Below are positions 51,391 to 63,177 of a stretch of DNA of 64,000 nt, piece after piece (position 1 is the stretch's first letter; every line of letters begins with the position of its first letter). The DNA lies in the NCBI RefSeq assembly GCF_019443125.1, contig NZ_JAHYXK010000004.1:248001-312000 (forward strand), read 5' to 3'. Under the pieces are notes generated by a model, which was not told where the DNA came from, did no database searches, and worked only from the letters and a program-made list of their open reading frames with translations. This DNA is from Pontibacter aydingkolensis (GTDB lineage: Bacteria; Bacteroidota; Bacteroidia; Cytophagales; Hymenobacteraceae). The translations under genes were made by a program, and so were the position numbers.

Positions 51391-53310
51391 TTAAAATTTC
51401 CATTTCACAAAGGCTTCCATCGCCTCGTAATCTGCCAGGCCCAGGTTATCGTAGTGCTTGGCTGTTTCGCGGGTTCTTTCCTCTGCTCTAACCCAGAACT
51501 CACGTTCATCGTCTCCCGGAAAAACAGGCCGGTCTTTCTGCGACTGATGCTTAAAGATAGCGTAGCGTTTGCGTTCCACCTCCTGCGGCGATAGCGGTAC
51601 GGCCATTTCAATTTCATGGGTTTCAAATTCGTGCCAGGCACCGCGATACATCCACAGCCAACAATCTTTTGCCCATTCTTCTGTTGCCAGTAGCCTGCGC
51701 AGGGCCTCTTCCACAATTCTGAAACAAACAATATGCGTACCATGCGGATCGGCAAAATCGCCGGCGGCAAAAACCTGGTGGGGCTTTATTTTCTGAAGCA
51801 ACTCCATGGTCAGTTCCACATCCCTGGCAGTAACCGGATTTTTAACAGTTTTGCCGGTTTCGTAGAAAGGCAATGCCATAAAATGGATGTTCTCGTCAGA
51901 CAGGCCTGCGTAACGTGCTCCTGCAAATGCCTCGCTCTTACGGATAAATGCTTTTACATCGCGTATCTCCTTGGTATCTACCTGGTTTGGCTGCTTTTCC
52001 TGAATAAAGCTGCGCATGTCTTTATAGATACCTTCCAGCGCACTGGTGTCCTTGCCTATACTTTGGTTAAAATCGATGGTAAATTCCATGTAACGCAGCA
52101 CGTCATCGTCCCAAACAGCGGTGTTGCCGGAAGTCTGATAGGCCACATGCACATCGTGCCCCTGGTCTACCAAGCGTATAAACGTGCCTCCCATCGAGAT
52201 CACATCGTCGTCGGGGTGTGGCGAGAAAATAACTACGCGTTTCTGAGCCGGCTCAGCGCGCTCCGGCCGCTGCTTATCATCTGCCCCCGGCTTGCCGCCT
52301 GGCCAGCCGGTTATGGTGCGCTGCAGCTTGTTAAATATGTCGATATTGATGTTGTAGGCCGGTCCTTTTTCGGTTGCCAGCTGCGCCATGCCGTTGTTGT
52401 TGTAGTCCTCATCCGTCAGCTTCAGGATAGGCTTTTTCACTTTATTTGACAACCAGATAACGGCTTTCTTGATCAGCGCATCATCCCATACGCAGTCCTT
52501 TACAAGCCATGGCGTGTTAAAGCGGGTTAATTCGGAGGCGGCATCCCTGTCCAGCACAAATTCCACGTTATCGGACAGCTGCAGGTAAGTGGCCGGCACG
52601 TCAGAAGACATTTCTCCTTCCACCGCTTTCTTGATGATAGGGGCTTTTTTTCCGCTCCAGGCCATCAGTATAATTTCGCGGGCTTTAAAAATAGTACCCA
52701 CTCCCATGGTAATGGCTTTGCGCGGCACATTCTCTTTACCACCAAAATCGCGGGAGGCATCGCGGCGGGTAAGGTCGTCGAGGGTTACCAGGCGGGTACC
52801 GGAATTAGGCGCCGAACCCGGTTCGTTAAAGCCAACGTGGCCCGTACGTCCGATACCCAGTATCTGCAGGTCAAGTCCGCCAAGGGCTTCTATCTTACGC
52901 TCATACTCCAGGCAGTAGGCATGTATCTCCTCCTGCGGCAGGGTACCGTCTGGTATATGAATGTTCTCTTTCTTGATATCGATGTGATCGAAGAGGTTCT
53001 CGTTCATGAACGTAACGTAACTTTGCGCTGCTGTTGGCTGCATCGGGTAGTACTCGTCCAGATTAAAGGTAATCACATTGCGGAAACTCAAGCCTTCTTC
53101 ACGATGCATGCGCACCAGCTCAGCGTATACTCCGACTGGTGTAGCACCTGTTGCCAGGCCCAGAACAGCCATTTCGTTCTGCTCCTGCTTTCTCTTTATC
53201 AGGTCGGCAATGCGCTGTGCAACTTTTACAGATGCCTGCCGCTGATCAGGGTAAATAGTGGTTGGAAGCTTCTCAAATCGTGTTTCCTCCAGAAGGTTTA
53301 ATCGAGCCAT
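51391..53310 (-). CDS. nagB: Glucosamine-6-phosphate deaminase fused to a PIG-L/LmbE deacetylase-like domain
   Basis: 639 residues. N-terminal NagB domain (1 to about 270) converts GlcN-6-P to fructose-6-P and ammonia: LATGATPVGVYAELVR, TFNLDEYYPM (catalytic Asp), LGIGRTGHVGFNEPGS and KKAPIIKKAVEG. The C-terminal domain (about 355-620) is LmbE/PIG-L: VVIFSPHPDDDVISMGGTFI near 360-380 with the metal-binding HPDDD, and PHGTH further on. A fused deacetylase could convert GlcNAc-6-P to GlcN-6-P, so one polypeptide may carry two steps; this arrangement is common in Bacteroidetes. Start at the ATG after the AGGTTTAATCGAGCC region. Confidence 0.95.
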   Translation of the reverse strand: MARLNLLEETRFEKLPTTIYPDQRQASVKVAQRIADLIKRKQEQNEMAVLGLATGATPVGVYAELVRMHREEGLSFRNVITFNLDEYYPMQPTAAQSYVTFMNENLFDHIDIKKENIHIPDGTLPQEEIHAYCLEYERKIEALGGLDLQILGIGRTGHVGFNEPGSAPNSGTRLVTLDDLTRRDASRDFGGKENVPRKAITMGVGTIFKAREIILMAWSGKKAPIIKKAVEGEMSSDVPATYLQLSDNVEFVLDRDAASELTRFNTPWLVKDCVWDDALIKKAVIWLSNKVKKPILKLTDEDYNNNGMAQLATEKGPAYNINIDIFNKLQRTITGWPGGKPGADDKQRPERAEPAQKRVVIFSPHPDDDVISMGGTFIRLVDQGHDVHVAYQTSGNTAVWDDDVLRYMEFTIDFNQSIGKDTSALEGIYKDMRSFIQEKQPNQVDTKEIRDVKAFIRKSEAFAGARYAGLSDENIHFMALPFYETGKTVKNPVTARDVELTMELLQKIKPHQVFAAGDFADPHGTHIVCFRIVEEALRRLLATEEWAKDCWLWMYRGAWHEFETHEIEMAVPLSPQEVERKRYAIFKHQSQKDRPVFPGDDEREFWVRAEERTRETAKHYDNLGLADYEAMEAFVKWKF

Positions 53311-53371
53311 AGTTTATGTCAGGTATACTTTGTGTTTATTTTTTGATGTCTTCTGTTTTGTATTTTCAGTC

Positions 53372-54298
53372 TTACAGATACTTTTTATACAGGTTGTAAA
53401 GTATAAGCTTGTCTTTTTCGGTAAGCACTGCATTTATTTCTGTTTGAATAAAATGTAGCTTAAATGCCTTGATAGCTGCCTCTGGGTTGCGCACATCATA
53501 GCCAATAATCCGAAGCGCATCTACAGGGTTAAAGGTATCCGGCACCTTATGCACTGGCTCCTGTTCAAACACCAGCACCTCTGGCTGCAACAGGGTACTA
53601 TCAGCTATAGCAACAGAATCAATAACGGTCTTTGCTACCACTACGCTATCCAGCGCATTTTCGTCGTACCACAAACCAAAACCACTGGTAGCCAGCTGTT
53701 TCCAGGGAAAAGTCGGATTAGGATCTACCTTGCGCGTAGGGGCAATATCAGAGTGACCTATAAAGTTGGCGGCAGGTATGGCATGTTTCTTTTTCAGCAT
53801 TTCTAGCACACCGATCAGGCTGTTGATCTGAGGTTCGGCAAAAGGCTCTGCCCCATTGTTATCGAGCTCAATTCCGATGGAAGATGAATTAATGTCGGTG
53901 TTGTTTCCCCACCTGCTCGCACCGCCATGCCATGCCCGCAGGTAGTCGTTCAGCATTTGGTATACTTTGCCATCTCGCCCAATTACATAGTGCGCACTTA
54001 CCTGCGTAGCCGGGGTAGTAAACGTTTTTAGGGTTTGTGCTGTTGAGTTCTGAGCCGTGTGATGGATAATCACATAGTTTGGCTTGCGCATGTTAAAGTT
54101 TGTGGCTCCTACCCAATAGTCGCCTTGCGGGTAAGTAATTTCAGGATCAGGCTTAGGTTCAGCCCAAAGTGTTTTGCCATATGCTTTTGCCTGCTTTTTG
54201 TAAACCTTATTTGTAGCCGCATATGGGTTTGGAGTACACGACGCCACAAAAATACCTGCAAGTAAAGCCATAGAAATGCGCAGGGCAGTGTGCTTCAT
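53372..54298 (-). CDS. N-acetylmuramoyl-L-alanine amidase lipoprotein (Amidase_2)
   Basis: 308 residues. Lipoprotein signal with lipobox LAGIFVASC near residues 13-21, so attached to a membrane. Amidase_2 domain at about 60-220: NYVIIHHTAQNSTAQTL, VSAHYVIGRDGKVYQML, WHGGASRWGN, GIELDNNG and GHSDIAPTRKVDPNPTFPW, with the zinc-binding His residues. A helical C-terminal part (about 255-308) resembles a peptidoglycan-binding module. Cleaves the lactyl-amide bond in peptidoglycan fragments, which fits recycling with NagZ and NagB. Confidence 0.95.
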   Translation of the reverse strand: MKHTALRISMALLAGIFVASCTPNPYAATNKVYKKQAKAYGKTLWAEPKPDPEITYPQGDYWVGATNFNMRKPNYVIIHHTAQNSTAQTLKTFTTPATQVSAHYVIGRDGKVYQMLNDYLRAWHGGASRWGNNTDINSSSIGIELDNNGAEPFAEPQINSLIGVLEMLKKKHAIPAANFIGHSDIAPTRKVDPNPTFPWKQLATSGFGLWYDENALDSVVVAKTVIDSVAIADSTLLQPEVLVFEQEPVHKVPDTFNPVDALRIIGYDVRNPEAAIKAFKLHFIQTEINAVLTEKDKLILYNLYKKYL

Positions 54299-54548
54299 AA
54301 ATCCTTTGTTTCTAAGTTTTAACTAATTTAGCCTTATAGGGCTTTCTGATACTATTAACATTTATACTATTGGTAACACTAGTGTATCTTTACGTAGTTT
54401 TTGCATAAACCTGTGCTGATTGTATCCAATTAACATCTAAATATTGCTTTTATTTGCGGGAATTAAAATAAACACCGCAAATAAAAATAAAAAGTATCTA
54501 TTTTCTCATATATTGCAGTAAATCAACTCATATTACAAGTATATCGTT

Positions 54549-57500
54549 TTGAAAAAATATTCTTTCTCAACCCTGTCGCTTATACTTTTGATGCTGATAG
54601 GCCTGAATAACCTGCAGGCCCAGACAAAAAGCTCAAAAATCCGCAAAGCACCTGTTTCAAAAACTGCTGCGCCGGCCTTCGACCCTGGCAGAGACCCTGC
54701 ATTCCTGGCTGGTATGCAGTCTAAATGGGTAGATTCAGTTATGAAAAGCCTGACGCCGGAGGAGCGTATTGCGCAACTGATCATGATCCCGGTTTACTCA
54801 AACAAGAACCAGGCGCACATTGACTCTATCAGCAACCTGATTAAAACCTATAAAGTAGGCGGCCTGATATTTTTCCAGGGCGGACCGGTAAGGCAGGCAA
54901 AAATGACAAACCGCTACCAGCAGGAAACCAAGGTGCCGCTAATGGTAAGTTTGGATGGCGAGTGGGGACTGGGCATGCGCCTTGACAGCACTATCCGTTT
55001 CCCGTACCAGATGACGATGGGTGGCGTGACCAATGAGAAACTGATTTATGAGATGGGGGCCGAGATTGCCCGCCAGTGCAAACGCATGGGCATCCAGATT
55101 AACTTTGCCCCTACCGTTGATATTAATAATAATGCCAACAACCCGGTAATCGGATTCCGCTCTTTTGGCGAAGATAAGTATAACGTGGCGCGTAAATCCA
55201 TTGCCTACATGAAGGGCATGCAGGACAACCACGTATTGGCAAGCGCCAAGCACTTCCCGGGCCACGGCGACACCAACGTAGATTCACACTACGGCTTGCC
55301 TGTTATCCATTTCTCCCGCCTTCGCCTCGACTCTACAGAGCTGTACCCGTTTCGCCAGCTAATGCAGCATGGCCTGGGTAGCGTAATGGTGGCGCACATG
55401 AACATTCCGGTGCTGGACAATACCCCAAACCTGGCCTCTACCCTGTCTAAAAACATTGTATCGGACCTGCTGAAAAAGGAAATGAACTATAAAGGGCTGG
55501 TATTTACCGACGCGCTTAATATGCAGGGGGTGGCTAAATTCTATCCTCCGGGAGTAGTGGATGTAAAGGCCTTAATTGCTGGCAACGATGTGATGCTGAA
55601 CACCATGGATGTAAAGACGACTATCGCAGAAGTAAAAAAGGCTATCCAGAACAAAGAGATAACACAGGAAGAGATTGATTTCCGGGTGCGTAAGGTACTG
55701 GCTGCCAAACTATGGATGGGGCTTGACAAATGGGAGCCTATCGAAACAAAGAACCTGATTGCAGACCTGAACAATCCGCACGCCGAGTACCTGAACCGCC
55801 AGCTGATGGAGGCCTCTGTAACGCTGCTGCGCAACAAGCAGAACATACTTCCTATTCAGACACTGGACACGATGCGCATCGCCGCATTGGCCATCGGTAC
55901 CGATAAACCCACAGATTTCCAAAAAGGGCTTGCACGCTATACTAAGGTGGATACTTTTTTCCTGAAGCCTACGGCTACCCTGGCAGAGTTGCAACAGCTA
56001 AAAGAGCAACTGTCAAAGTATAACCTGGTTATTGCAGGTGTGCACAGGCTTAACTTAAAGGCAGGAAGCAGCAACTTCGGCATTACTGCTGAAATGAACC
56101 TGTTTTTAAAAGACCTTATCCGCACAAAGCCTACCATTGTAAGTGTATTTGGGAATGTATACAGCCTGGCCAACCTCGAAAGTATAGACAAGGCCAATGC
56201 AGTAATAACCGCCTACCAGGAAAATGCCCTGGCGCAGGATGTAGTTTCTCAGATCATTTTCGGCGGTGCTGGAGCAAGAGGCAAGTTGCCGGTTACAGTA
56301 TCCAATGCATTTAAAATTGGTGATGGGCTGGTAACCCCGGGTAATTTCAGGCTGGCTTATACTTCGCCGGAGGCAGTCGGTTTAAAAACGCAGGACCTGG
56401 CAGGCATCGACTCTTTAGTGGCGCAGGCCATCCGTGAAAAAGCAACCCCTGGCGCGCAGGTACTGGTGGCAAAAGATGGCAAGGTGATCTATCAGAAAGC
56501 CTTTGGTTACCATACCTATGATAACGAGACTGCGGTAAAAAATACCGACCTCTACGACCTGGCCTCTGTTACAAAAATATCTACATCGCTGGCTGCCTTT
56601 ATGAAATTGAGCGGGGAAGAAAAGTTTAACGTAAACAACACGCTTGGCTCCTACTTACCCATGATGCAGGGCTCTAATAAAGAGAACCTGAAGTATAGAG
56701 ACATCCTGACACACCAGGCTGGCTTACAAGCATGGATCCCTTTCTGGAAAGAGACCGTGAAGAAGAACGGCAAGTTTAAGTGGGCAACTTTTAAAAATGA
56801 GCCGTCTAAACGCTTCCCTATAAAGGTGGCTGATAACCTGTACATCCACAGAAAGTATGCCGACAAAATATACAAGCGGATAGCTGAGTCGCCGCTTAAC
56901 GAAAAGCCGGGGTATGTATACAGTGATCTGTCGTTTATACTTGCGCCAAAGGTAGTGGAGCACATTACAGGCCAGGAGTTTGAATCGTATTTAAAGGAGA
57001 ATATCTACAAGCCGATAGGCGCTACATCGCTTACCTTTAACCCTTACAAATACTACACTCAGAATCAGATCGTGCCAACAGAGTATGAGCCTCATTTCAG
57101 GGCACAGCTGCTGCACTCCACCGTACACGACGAAGGCGCTGCCATGCTGGGCGGAGTGAGCGGGCATGCCGGTTTGTTTGGTAATGCTAACGATGTAGCT
57201 AAACTAATGCAGTTATACCTGAACGACGGCGCCTACGCGAACAAAATGTACATCAGAGGCAACACCGTGAGTGAGTTTAGTAAGTGCCAGTTCTGCGACC
57301 AGGGTAATTACCGCGCCCTTGGCTTCGACAGACCAGCTAAGCCTGGTCAGCAAAATAGCAACGCAGCGCCATCGGCACCAATAGAAAGTTTTGGACACTC
57401 TGGCTTTACCGGTACCTATACCTGGGTAGACCCTGTTAACAACCTGGTTTACGTGTTCCTGTCTAACCGTGTGAACCCAACCCGTGAGAACCCAAAGCTA

Positions 57501-57599
57501 AGCAAGCTGAATACCCGTACCAATGTGCTGCAGGTGGTATACGATGCCATTGAGAAATCCAAAACAGTTAAGTCTGAGGCTTCAGCTGTGACAAAGTAA
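54549..57599 (+). CDS. GH3 beta-N-acetylglucosaminidase (NagZ-like) fused to a beta-lactamase-like serine hydrolase
   Basis: 1016 residues, TTG start giving a normal signal peptide (LSLILLMLIGLNNLQA). GH3 domain (about 60-600) with KHFPGHGDTNVDSHYG near 233 and a general Asp in LVFTDALNMQG near 320. NagZ-type enzymes use this His-containing loop to cut GlcNAc from anhydro-MurNAc. The C-terminal domain (about 630-1000) is class C beta-lactamase/esterase-like: DLASVTKISTSLAAF with the SxxK near 672, YSDLSF in place of YxN, and HSGFTGTYTWVDP. Common in Bacteroidetes. The hydrolase half may process peptide or ester bonds of muropeptides. Confidence 0.95.
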   Translation: MKKYSFSTLSLILLMLIGLNNLQAQTKSSKIRKAPVSKTAAPAFDPGRDPAFLAGMQSKWVDSVMKSLTPEERIAQLIMIPVYSNKNQAHIDSISNLIKTYKVGGLIFFQGGPVRQAKMTNRYQQETKVPLMVSLDGEWGLGMRLDSTIRFPYQMTMGGVTNEKLIYEMGAEIARQCKRMGIQINFAPTVDINNNANNPVIGFRSFGEDKYNVARKSIAYMKGMQDNHVLASAKHFPGHGDTNVDSHYGLPVIHFSRLRLDSTELYPFRQLMQHGLGSVMVAHMNIPVLDNTPNLASTLSKNIVSDLLKKEMNYKGLVFTDALNMQGVAKFYPPGVVDVKALIAGNDVMLNTMDVKTTIAEVKKAIQNKEITQEEIDFRVRKVLAAKLWMGLDKWEPIETKNLIADLNNPHAEYLNRQLMEASVTLLRNKQNILPIQTLDTMRIAALAIGTDKPTDFQKGLARYTKVDTFFLKPTATLAELQQLKEQLSKYNLVIAGVHRLNLKAGSSNFGITAEMNLFLKDLIRTKPTIVSVFGNVYSLANLESIDKANAVITAYQENALAQDVVSQIIFGGAGARGKLPVTVSNAFKIGDGLVTPGNFRLAYTSPEAVGLKTQDLAGIDSLVAQAIREKATPGAQVLVAKDGKVIYQKAFGYHTYDNETAVKNTDLYDLASVTKISTSLAAFMKLSGEEKFNVNNTLGSYLPMMQGSNKENLKYRDILTHQAGLQAWIPFWKETVKKNGKFKWATFKNEPSKRFPIKVADNLYIHRKYADKIYKRIAESPLNEKPGYVYSDLSFILAPKVVEHITGQEFESYLKENIYKPIGATSLTFNPYKYYTQNQIVPTEYEPHFRAQLLHSTVHDEGAAMLGGVSGHAGLFGNANDVAKLMQLYLNDGAYANKMYIRGNTVSEFSKCQFCDQGNYRALGFDRPAKPGQQNSNAAPSAPIESFGHSGFTGTYTWVDPVNNLVYVFLSNRVNPTRENPKLSKLNTRTNVLQVVYDAIEKSKTVKSEASAVTK

Positions 57600-57602
57600 T
57601 TT

Positions 57603-57640
57603 AAAAGGCCGCTCTGCTTCTGGTAGAACGGCCTTTTGAT
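57603..57640 (+). terminator. Intrinsic terminator after the GH3 fusion gene
   Basis: AAAAGGCCG pairs with CGGCCTTTT around about 17 bases, directly after the stop codon at 57599; T-run on the right. Closes the GH3 transcript before the NagX-like gene. Confidence 0.8.
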
Positions 57641-57706
57641 TTTAGAACAAGCCACTAGTACAAAGTATAACTATGTTTTCTTTTTACGCCTACTAATCCA
57701 CCTTGT

Positions 57707-58879
57707 ATGAACAAAACAGCCATGGTTCGCAATACTACAGATACCGGCCTGCTAAGGAACAGTGCCTACGAAAGATATCTTTCGCTTGATGTGTTGCGCG
57801 GATTAACGATCGCACTGATGGTGGTGGTAAACAACCCGGGCAGTTGGGGCAACATCTACACTCCTTTCAGGCATGCGGCCTGGCATGGTTTTACCATTAC
57901 CGATCTGGTTTTCCCCTCTTTTTTGTTTGTAGTGGGTAATGCCATGAGCTTTAGCATGCGGAAGTTCGAACGTCAACCAGAAAGTACTTTTCTGAAGAAG
58001 GTTTTCAAGCGTACTGCTCTCATTTTCCTGATCGGCTTGTTTTTGCACCTATTCCCATTTGTTACCCGCACCGAAGGCGAGATCGTTCTAAAAGACTTTA
58101 CCGCCGTGCGCATAATGGGTGTTTTGCAGCGCATTACCCTTTGCTACTTTTTTGCCGCACTGGTAGTACATTATTTTAAACTGAAAGGCGCAGCTATCTT
58201 TAGTGCGGTTGCTCTGCTTGGCTACTGGGCTATTTTATACTTTTTCGGAAACCCAGCAGACCCGTATAGTCTCGAAGGTAATGCCGCGCTTAAGTTCGAC
58301 AGCCTGTTTATACCAGACCAGAACTTATATAAAGGCTTTGGCATACCTTTCGATCCGGAAGGGCTGCTAAGCACCCTGCCAGCCACTGTAAATGTAATAG
58401 CCGGTTATTTTGCCGGTATATTTATTCAGAAGAATGGCAATAACATGAACACTGTGATCAAGTTAGCTATTGTTGGCGCTGTGATGGTTGCAATTGCTTT
58501 GCTGTGGGACCAGAGCTTCCCAATCAATAAACCACTCTGGACAAGCTCTTATGTGCTACATTCTGTGGGCCTCAGTCTGCTTATACTTGCCGGCCTTATA
58601 CTTACCATAGAATTTGCCGGCTTTGTAAGATGGACCTTCTTCTTTGAAGCTTTCGGTAAAAATCCGCTTTTCATTTTTGCGCTGGCTACACTTGTTATCA
58701 AACTGCTAAACTTTATCAGGATTGGCGACATGAGCCTGCAAAAGTGGCTTTACGACCACCTGTTCCTCACCTGGACGGAAGGGAAAACAGCCTCTCTCCT
58801 TTTTGCCCTGAGTTACATGCTCGTAATGTGGGCTGTAGGCTTCTGGATGGACCGGAGAAAAATTTACGTTAAAGTATAA
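57707..58879 (+). CDS. NagX/HGSNAT-like multi-span membrane protein (DUF5009 type)
   Basis: 390 residues with ten or more hydrophobic helices. Family signatures: SLDVLRGLTIALMVVVNNPG near the start, HGFTITDLVFPSFLFVVGNA (conserved DLVFP), and FFEAFGKNPLFIFALAT near 305. Related to heparan-alpha-glucosaminide N-acetyltransferases and NagX, which in Bacteroidetes lie beside N-acetylglucosamine genes and are thought to move or acetylate amino sugars across the membrane. Context supports an amino-sugar substrate. Confidence 0.9.
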   Translation: MNKTAMVRNTTDTGLLRNSAYERYLSLDVLRGLTIALMVVVNNPGSWGNIYTPFRHAAWHGFTITDLVFPSFLFVVGNAMSFSMRKFERQPESTFLKKVFKRTALIFLIGLFLHLFPFVTRTEGEIVLKDFTAVRIMGVLQRITLCYFFAALVVHYFKLKGAAIFSAVALLGYWAILYFFGNPADPYSLEGNAALKFDSLFIPDQNLYKGFGIPFDPEGLLSTLPATVNVIAGYFAGIFIQKNGNNMNTVIKLAIVGAVMVAIALLWDQSFPINKPLWTSSYVLHSVGLSLLILAGLILTIEFAGFVRWTFFFEAFGKNPLFIFALATLVIKLLNFIRIGDMSLQKWLYDHLFLTWTEGKTASLLFALSYMLVMWAVGFWMDRRKIYVKV

Positions 58880-59083
58880 GTAACAGGTCACAGAAGTCTT
58901 GTCCTCTAGACAAAGTAATTTTAAATAAAGGAGAAAAGACCTCTAACAATAAGCCTAACTTAAACTTTCCTGTCATCTCGTATACCCTTGAGGCGAGAGC
59001 TGAAGAGAGCCAGCGTAGCGGTGAGAGGTCTCTACATAATTAACGCAGCACTAATTTTAGGAGATTAACCAAGTAAACATCAG

Positions 59084-59118
59084 AGCCTGCTCTTACATTA
59101 TGAGGGCAGGCTTTCTTT
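59084..59118 (+). terminator. Terminator hairpin upstream of the DeoR-type gene
   Basis: AGCCTGC (59084-59090) pairs with GCAGGCT (59106-59112), followed by a T-rich run. It probably ends transcripts from the NagX-like gene, about 200 bases after its stop. Confidence 0.7.
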
Positions 59119-59245
59119 ATCGGCATTTTCAGGATCAATACGTAATATGCTATGCTGTTAAAGCAGGCTTCCCTATCCAACTCATTCATCAAAAACAGTC
59201 AGTATAATCCTTTTTACTGTTTTATTTATTTTATAGAAAAAAAAG

Positions 59246-59253
59246 TATATTTG
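59246..59253 (+). promoter_or_regulatory. Bacteroidetes -7 promoter box (TATATTTG)
   Basis: Exact match to TAnnTTTG, the -7 element used by the Bacteroidetes primary sigma factor, 26 bases before the start codon at 59279. The matching -33 TTTG element is not clear, since the upstream DNA is a T/A run. The only exact box found next to a gene start in this window. Confidence 0.6.
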
Positions 59254-59278
59254 ACTTTTACCCTATGAAGCTAACAGA

Positions 59279-60022
59279 ATGCTAAAAGAAGAACGGCAGG
59301 CTTTTATTATAAAGCAGATAAACCTACATAACAAAGTACTTTCATCTGACCTGAGTGTTAAACTGAATGTATCTGAAGACACAGTTCGGAGAGACCTGAA
59401 CGAATTAGCCGAGAGTGGCAAGATACTAAAAGTACACGGAGGCGCACTTTCCAAATCCTTCCATTACCCATTCCAACAGGTAGAAGTGTATGCAAAGGAA
59501 TCTAAGAAGGAGATTGCCGGTAAAGTAGTGAATATGCTGCAGGATAGCATGACCATTCTGGTTGGCGGCGGCACCACTATGGTAGAGGTAGCCCGCATGG
59601 TTCCGGATAGTCTGAAGTGTACATTCTTTACAGTTAGCCCGCTTGTAGCATTGGAACTCGCCGAACGCTCTAACAGCACAGTAATACTTTTAGGTGGCCA
59701 GCTTTCTAAAAGCTCTCAGATCATTATTGGAGCTCAGGTTATTAACCAACTGGCCGAAATAAAAGTAGACTTGTGTATACTTGGCACCAACAGCCTCTCC
59801 ACGGCCGATGGCCTTACAGATTCTGACTGGGAAGTGGTGCAGGTAAAGAAAGCTATGATTCGCGCTGCCAAGAAAACAGCCATTATGAGTATTGCAGAAA
59901 AGCTGGGATCAAACCAGAATATGAAAGTATGCGATCTTAGCGCCATCCATTACCTTATCACAGACCTTAGCCCGAAAGACAATTTCCTTGGTGATTATGC
60001 GCAGGTAGTTACGGTAATGTAA
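59279..60022 (+). CDS. DeoR/GlpR-family transcriptional regulator of amino-sugar genes
   Basis: 247 residues. N-terminal helix-turn-helix (SVKLNVSEDTVRRDLNELAE, about 20-45) followed by KVHGGALSK, typical of the family. A C-terminal sugar-phosphate sensor domain (about 75-247: SMTILVGGGTTMVEVARM, VILLGGQLSKSSQIIIG, DLCILGTNSLSTADGLTDSD) has the DeoRC pattern. It lies downstream of the NagX-like and GH3 genes and upstream of nothing else in the pathway; together they suggest an AgaR/NagR-like repressor that senses GlcNAc-6-P or GlcN-6-P. Its operator sites are not recognised. Confidence 0.92.
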   Translation: MLKEERQAFIIKQINLHNKVLSSDLSVKLNVSEDTVRRDLNELAESGKILKVHGGALSKSFHYPFQQVEVYAKESKKEIAGKVVNMLQDSMTILVGGGTTMVEVARMVPDSLKCTFFTVSPLVALELAERSNSTVILLGGQLSKSSQIIIGAQVINQLAEIKVDLCILGTNSLSTADGLTDSDWEVVQVKKAMIRAAKKTAIMSIAEKLGSNQNMKVCDLSAIHYLITDLSPKDNFLGDYAQVVTVM

Positions 60023-60043
60023 GCAACATTGATATCATAAAGT

Positions 60044-60069
60044 ATAAACCAGCGGGCCCGCTGGTTTAT
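60044..60069. terminator. 26-bp perfect palindrome, probable bidirectional terminator
   Basis: The halves meet at GGGCCC and end in ATAAACC/GGTTTAT, about 20 bases after the stop of the DeoR-type gene. As RNA it folds into a long GC-topped hairpin; it overlaps an AAGTATAAA word. Confidence 0.7.
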
Positions 60070-60110
60070 GTCTGAATCAGGATTTGCAGGATTTAAAAGA
60101 TTTTCAGGAT
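60069..60110 (+). repeat. TCAGGATT-type extragenic repeat, copy 2
   Basis: Begins TGTCTGAATCAGGATTTG and continues with CAGGATTTAAAAGATTTTC. It is the reverse orientation of 47787-47830 with a few differences, so it is a dispersed element. Confidence 0.65.
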
Positions 60111-60337
60111 CTTATAGAGCCCTACGACACATAATTATATCCCTGGCGCAAGTTTTAAGCGTTAGCGTAACTTGTGACTTTACATGCTAAGAAGTCTTCA
60201 GACTTCCTTGAGCCATAGGTTATACTTTACTTATTTGTTTCATACTTCCGCTATGGTCTGTGTAACGGATAAGCTTCGTTGCAAACAAGACGCAAAGTAT
60301 TGCGTCTCTACAAAATACGATCAACGAATAACGAAAA

Positions 60338-63163
<2,826 letters not shown>

Positions 63164-63177
63164 GGAGAATCCTCCTT

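Larger units (their letters stand above)
58880..59278. other. 399-base spacer with terminator, promoter and a repeat-like stretch
   Basis: After the NagX-like gene. It holds a GC-rich stretch (around 58975-59035) resembling dispersed Bacteroidetes repeats, a terminator hairpin (59084-59112) and the promoter of the DeoR-type gene. No gene. Confidence 0.6.
60023..60337. other. 315-base spacer with repeats between convergent genes
   Basis: It contains a 26-bp palindrome, a TCAGGATT-type repeat, and further repeat-like bits (around 60150 GCGCAAG...AACTTGTG, and GACGCAAAGTATTGCGTC near 60289). No gene found. Confidence 0.6.

Noticed and set aside
51733..52449. 238-codon plus-strand frame opposite nagB
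   Set aside because: Antisense to conserved NagB and PIG-L sequence; codon positions fit the minus strand.
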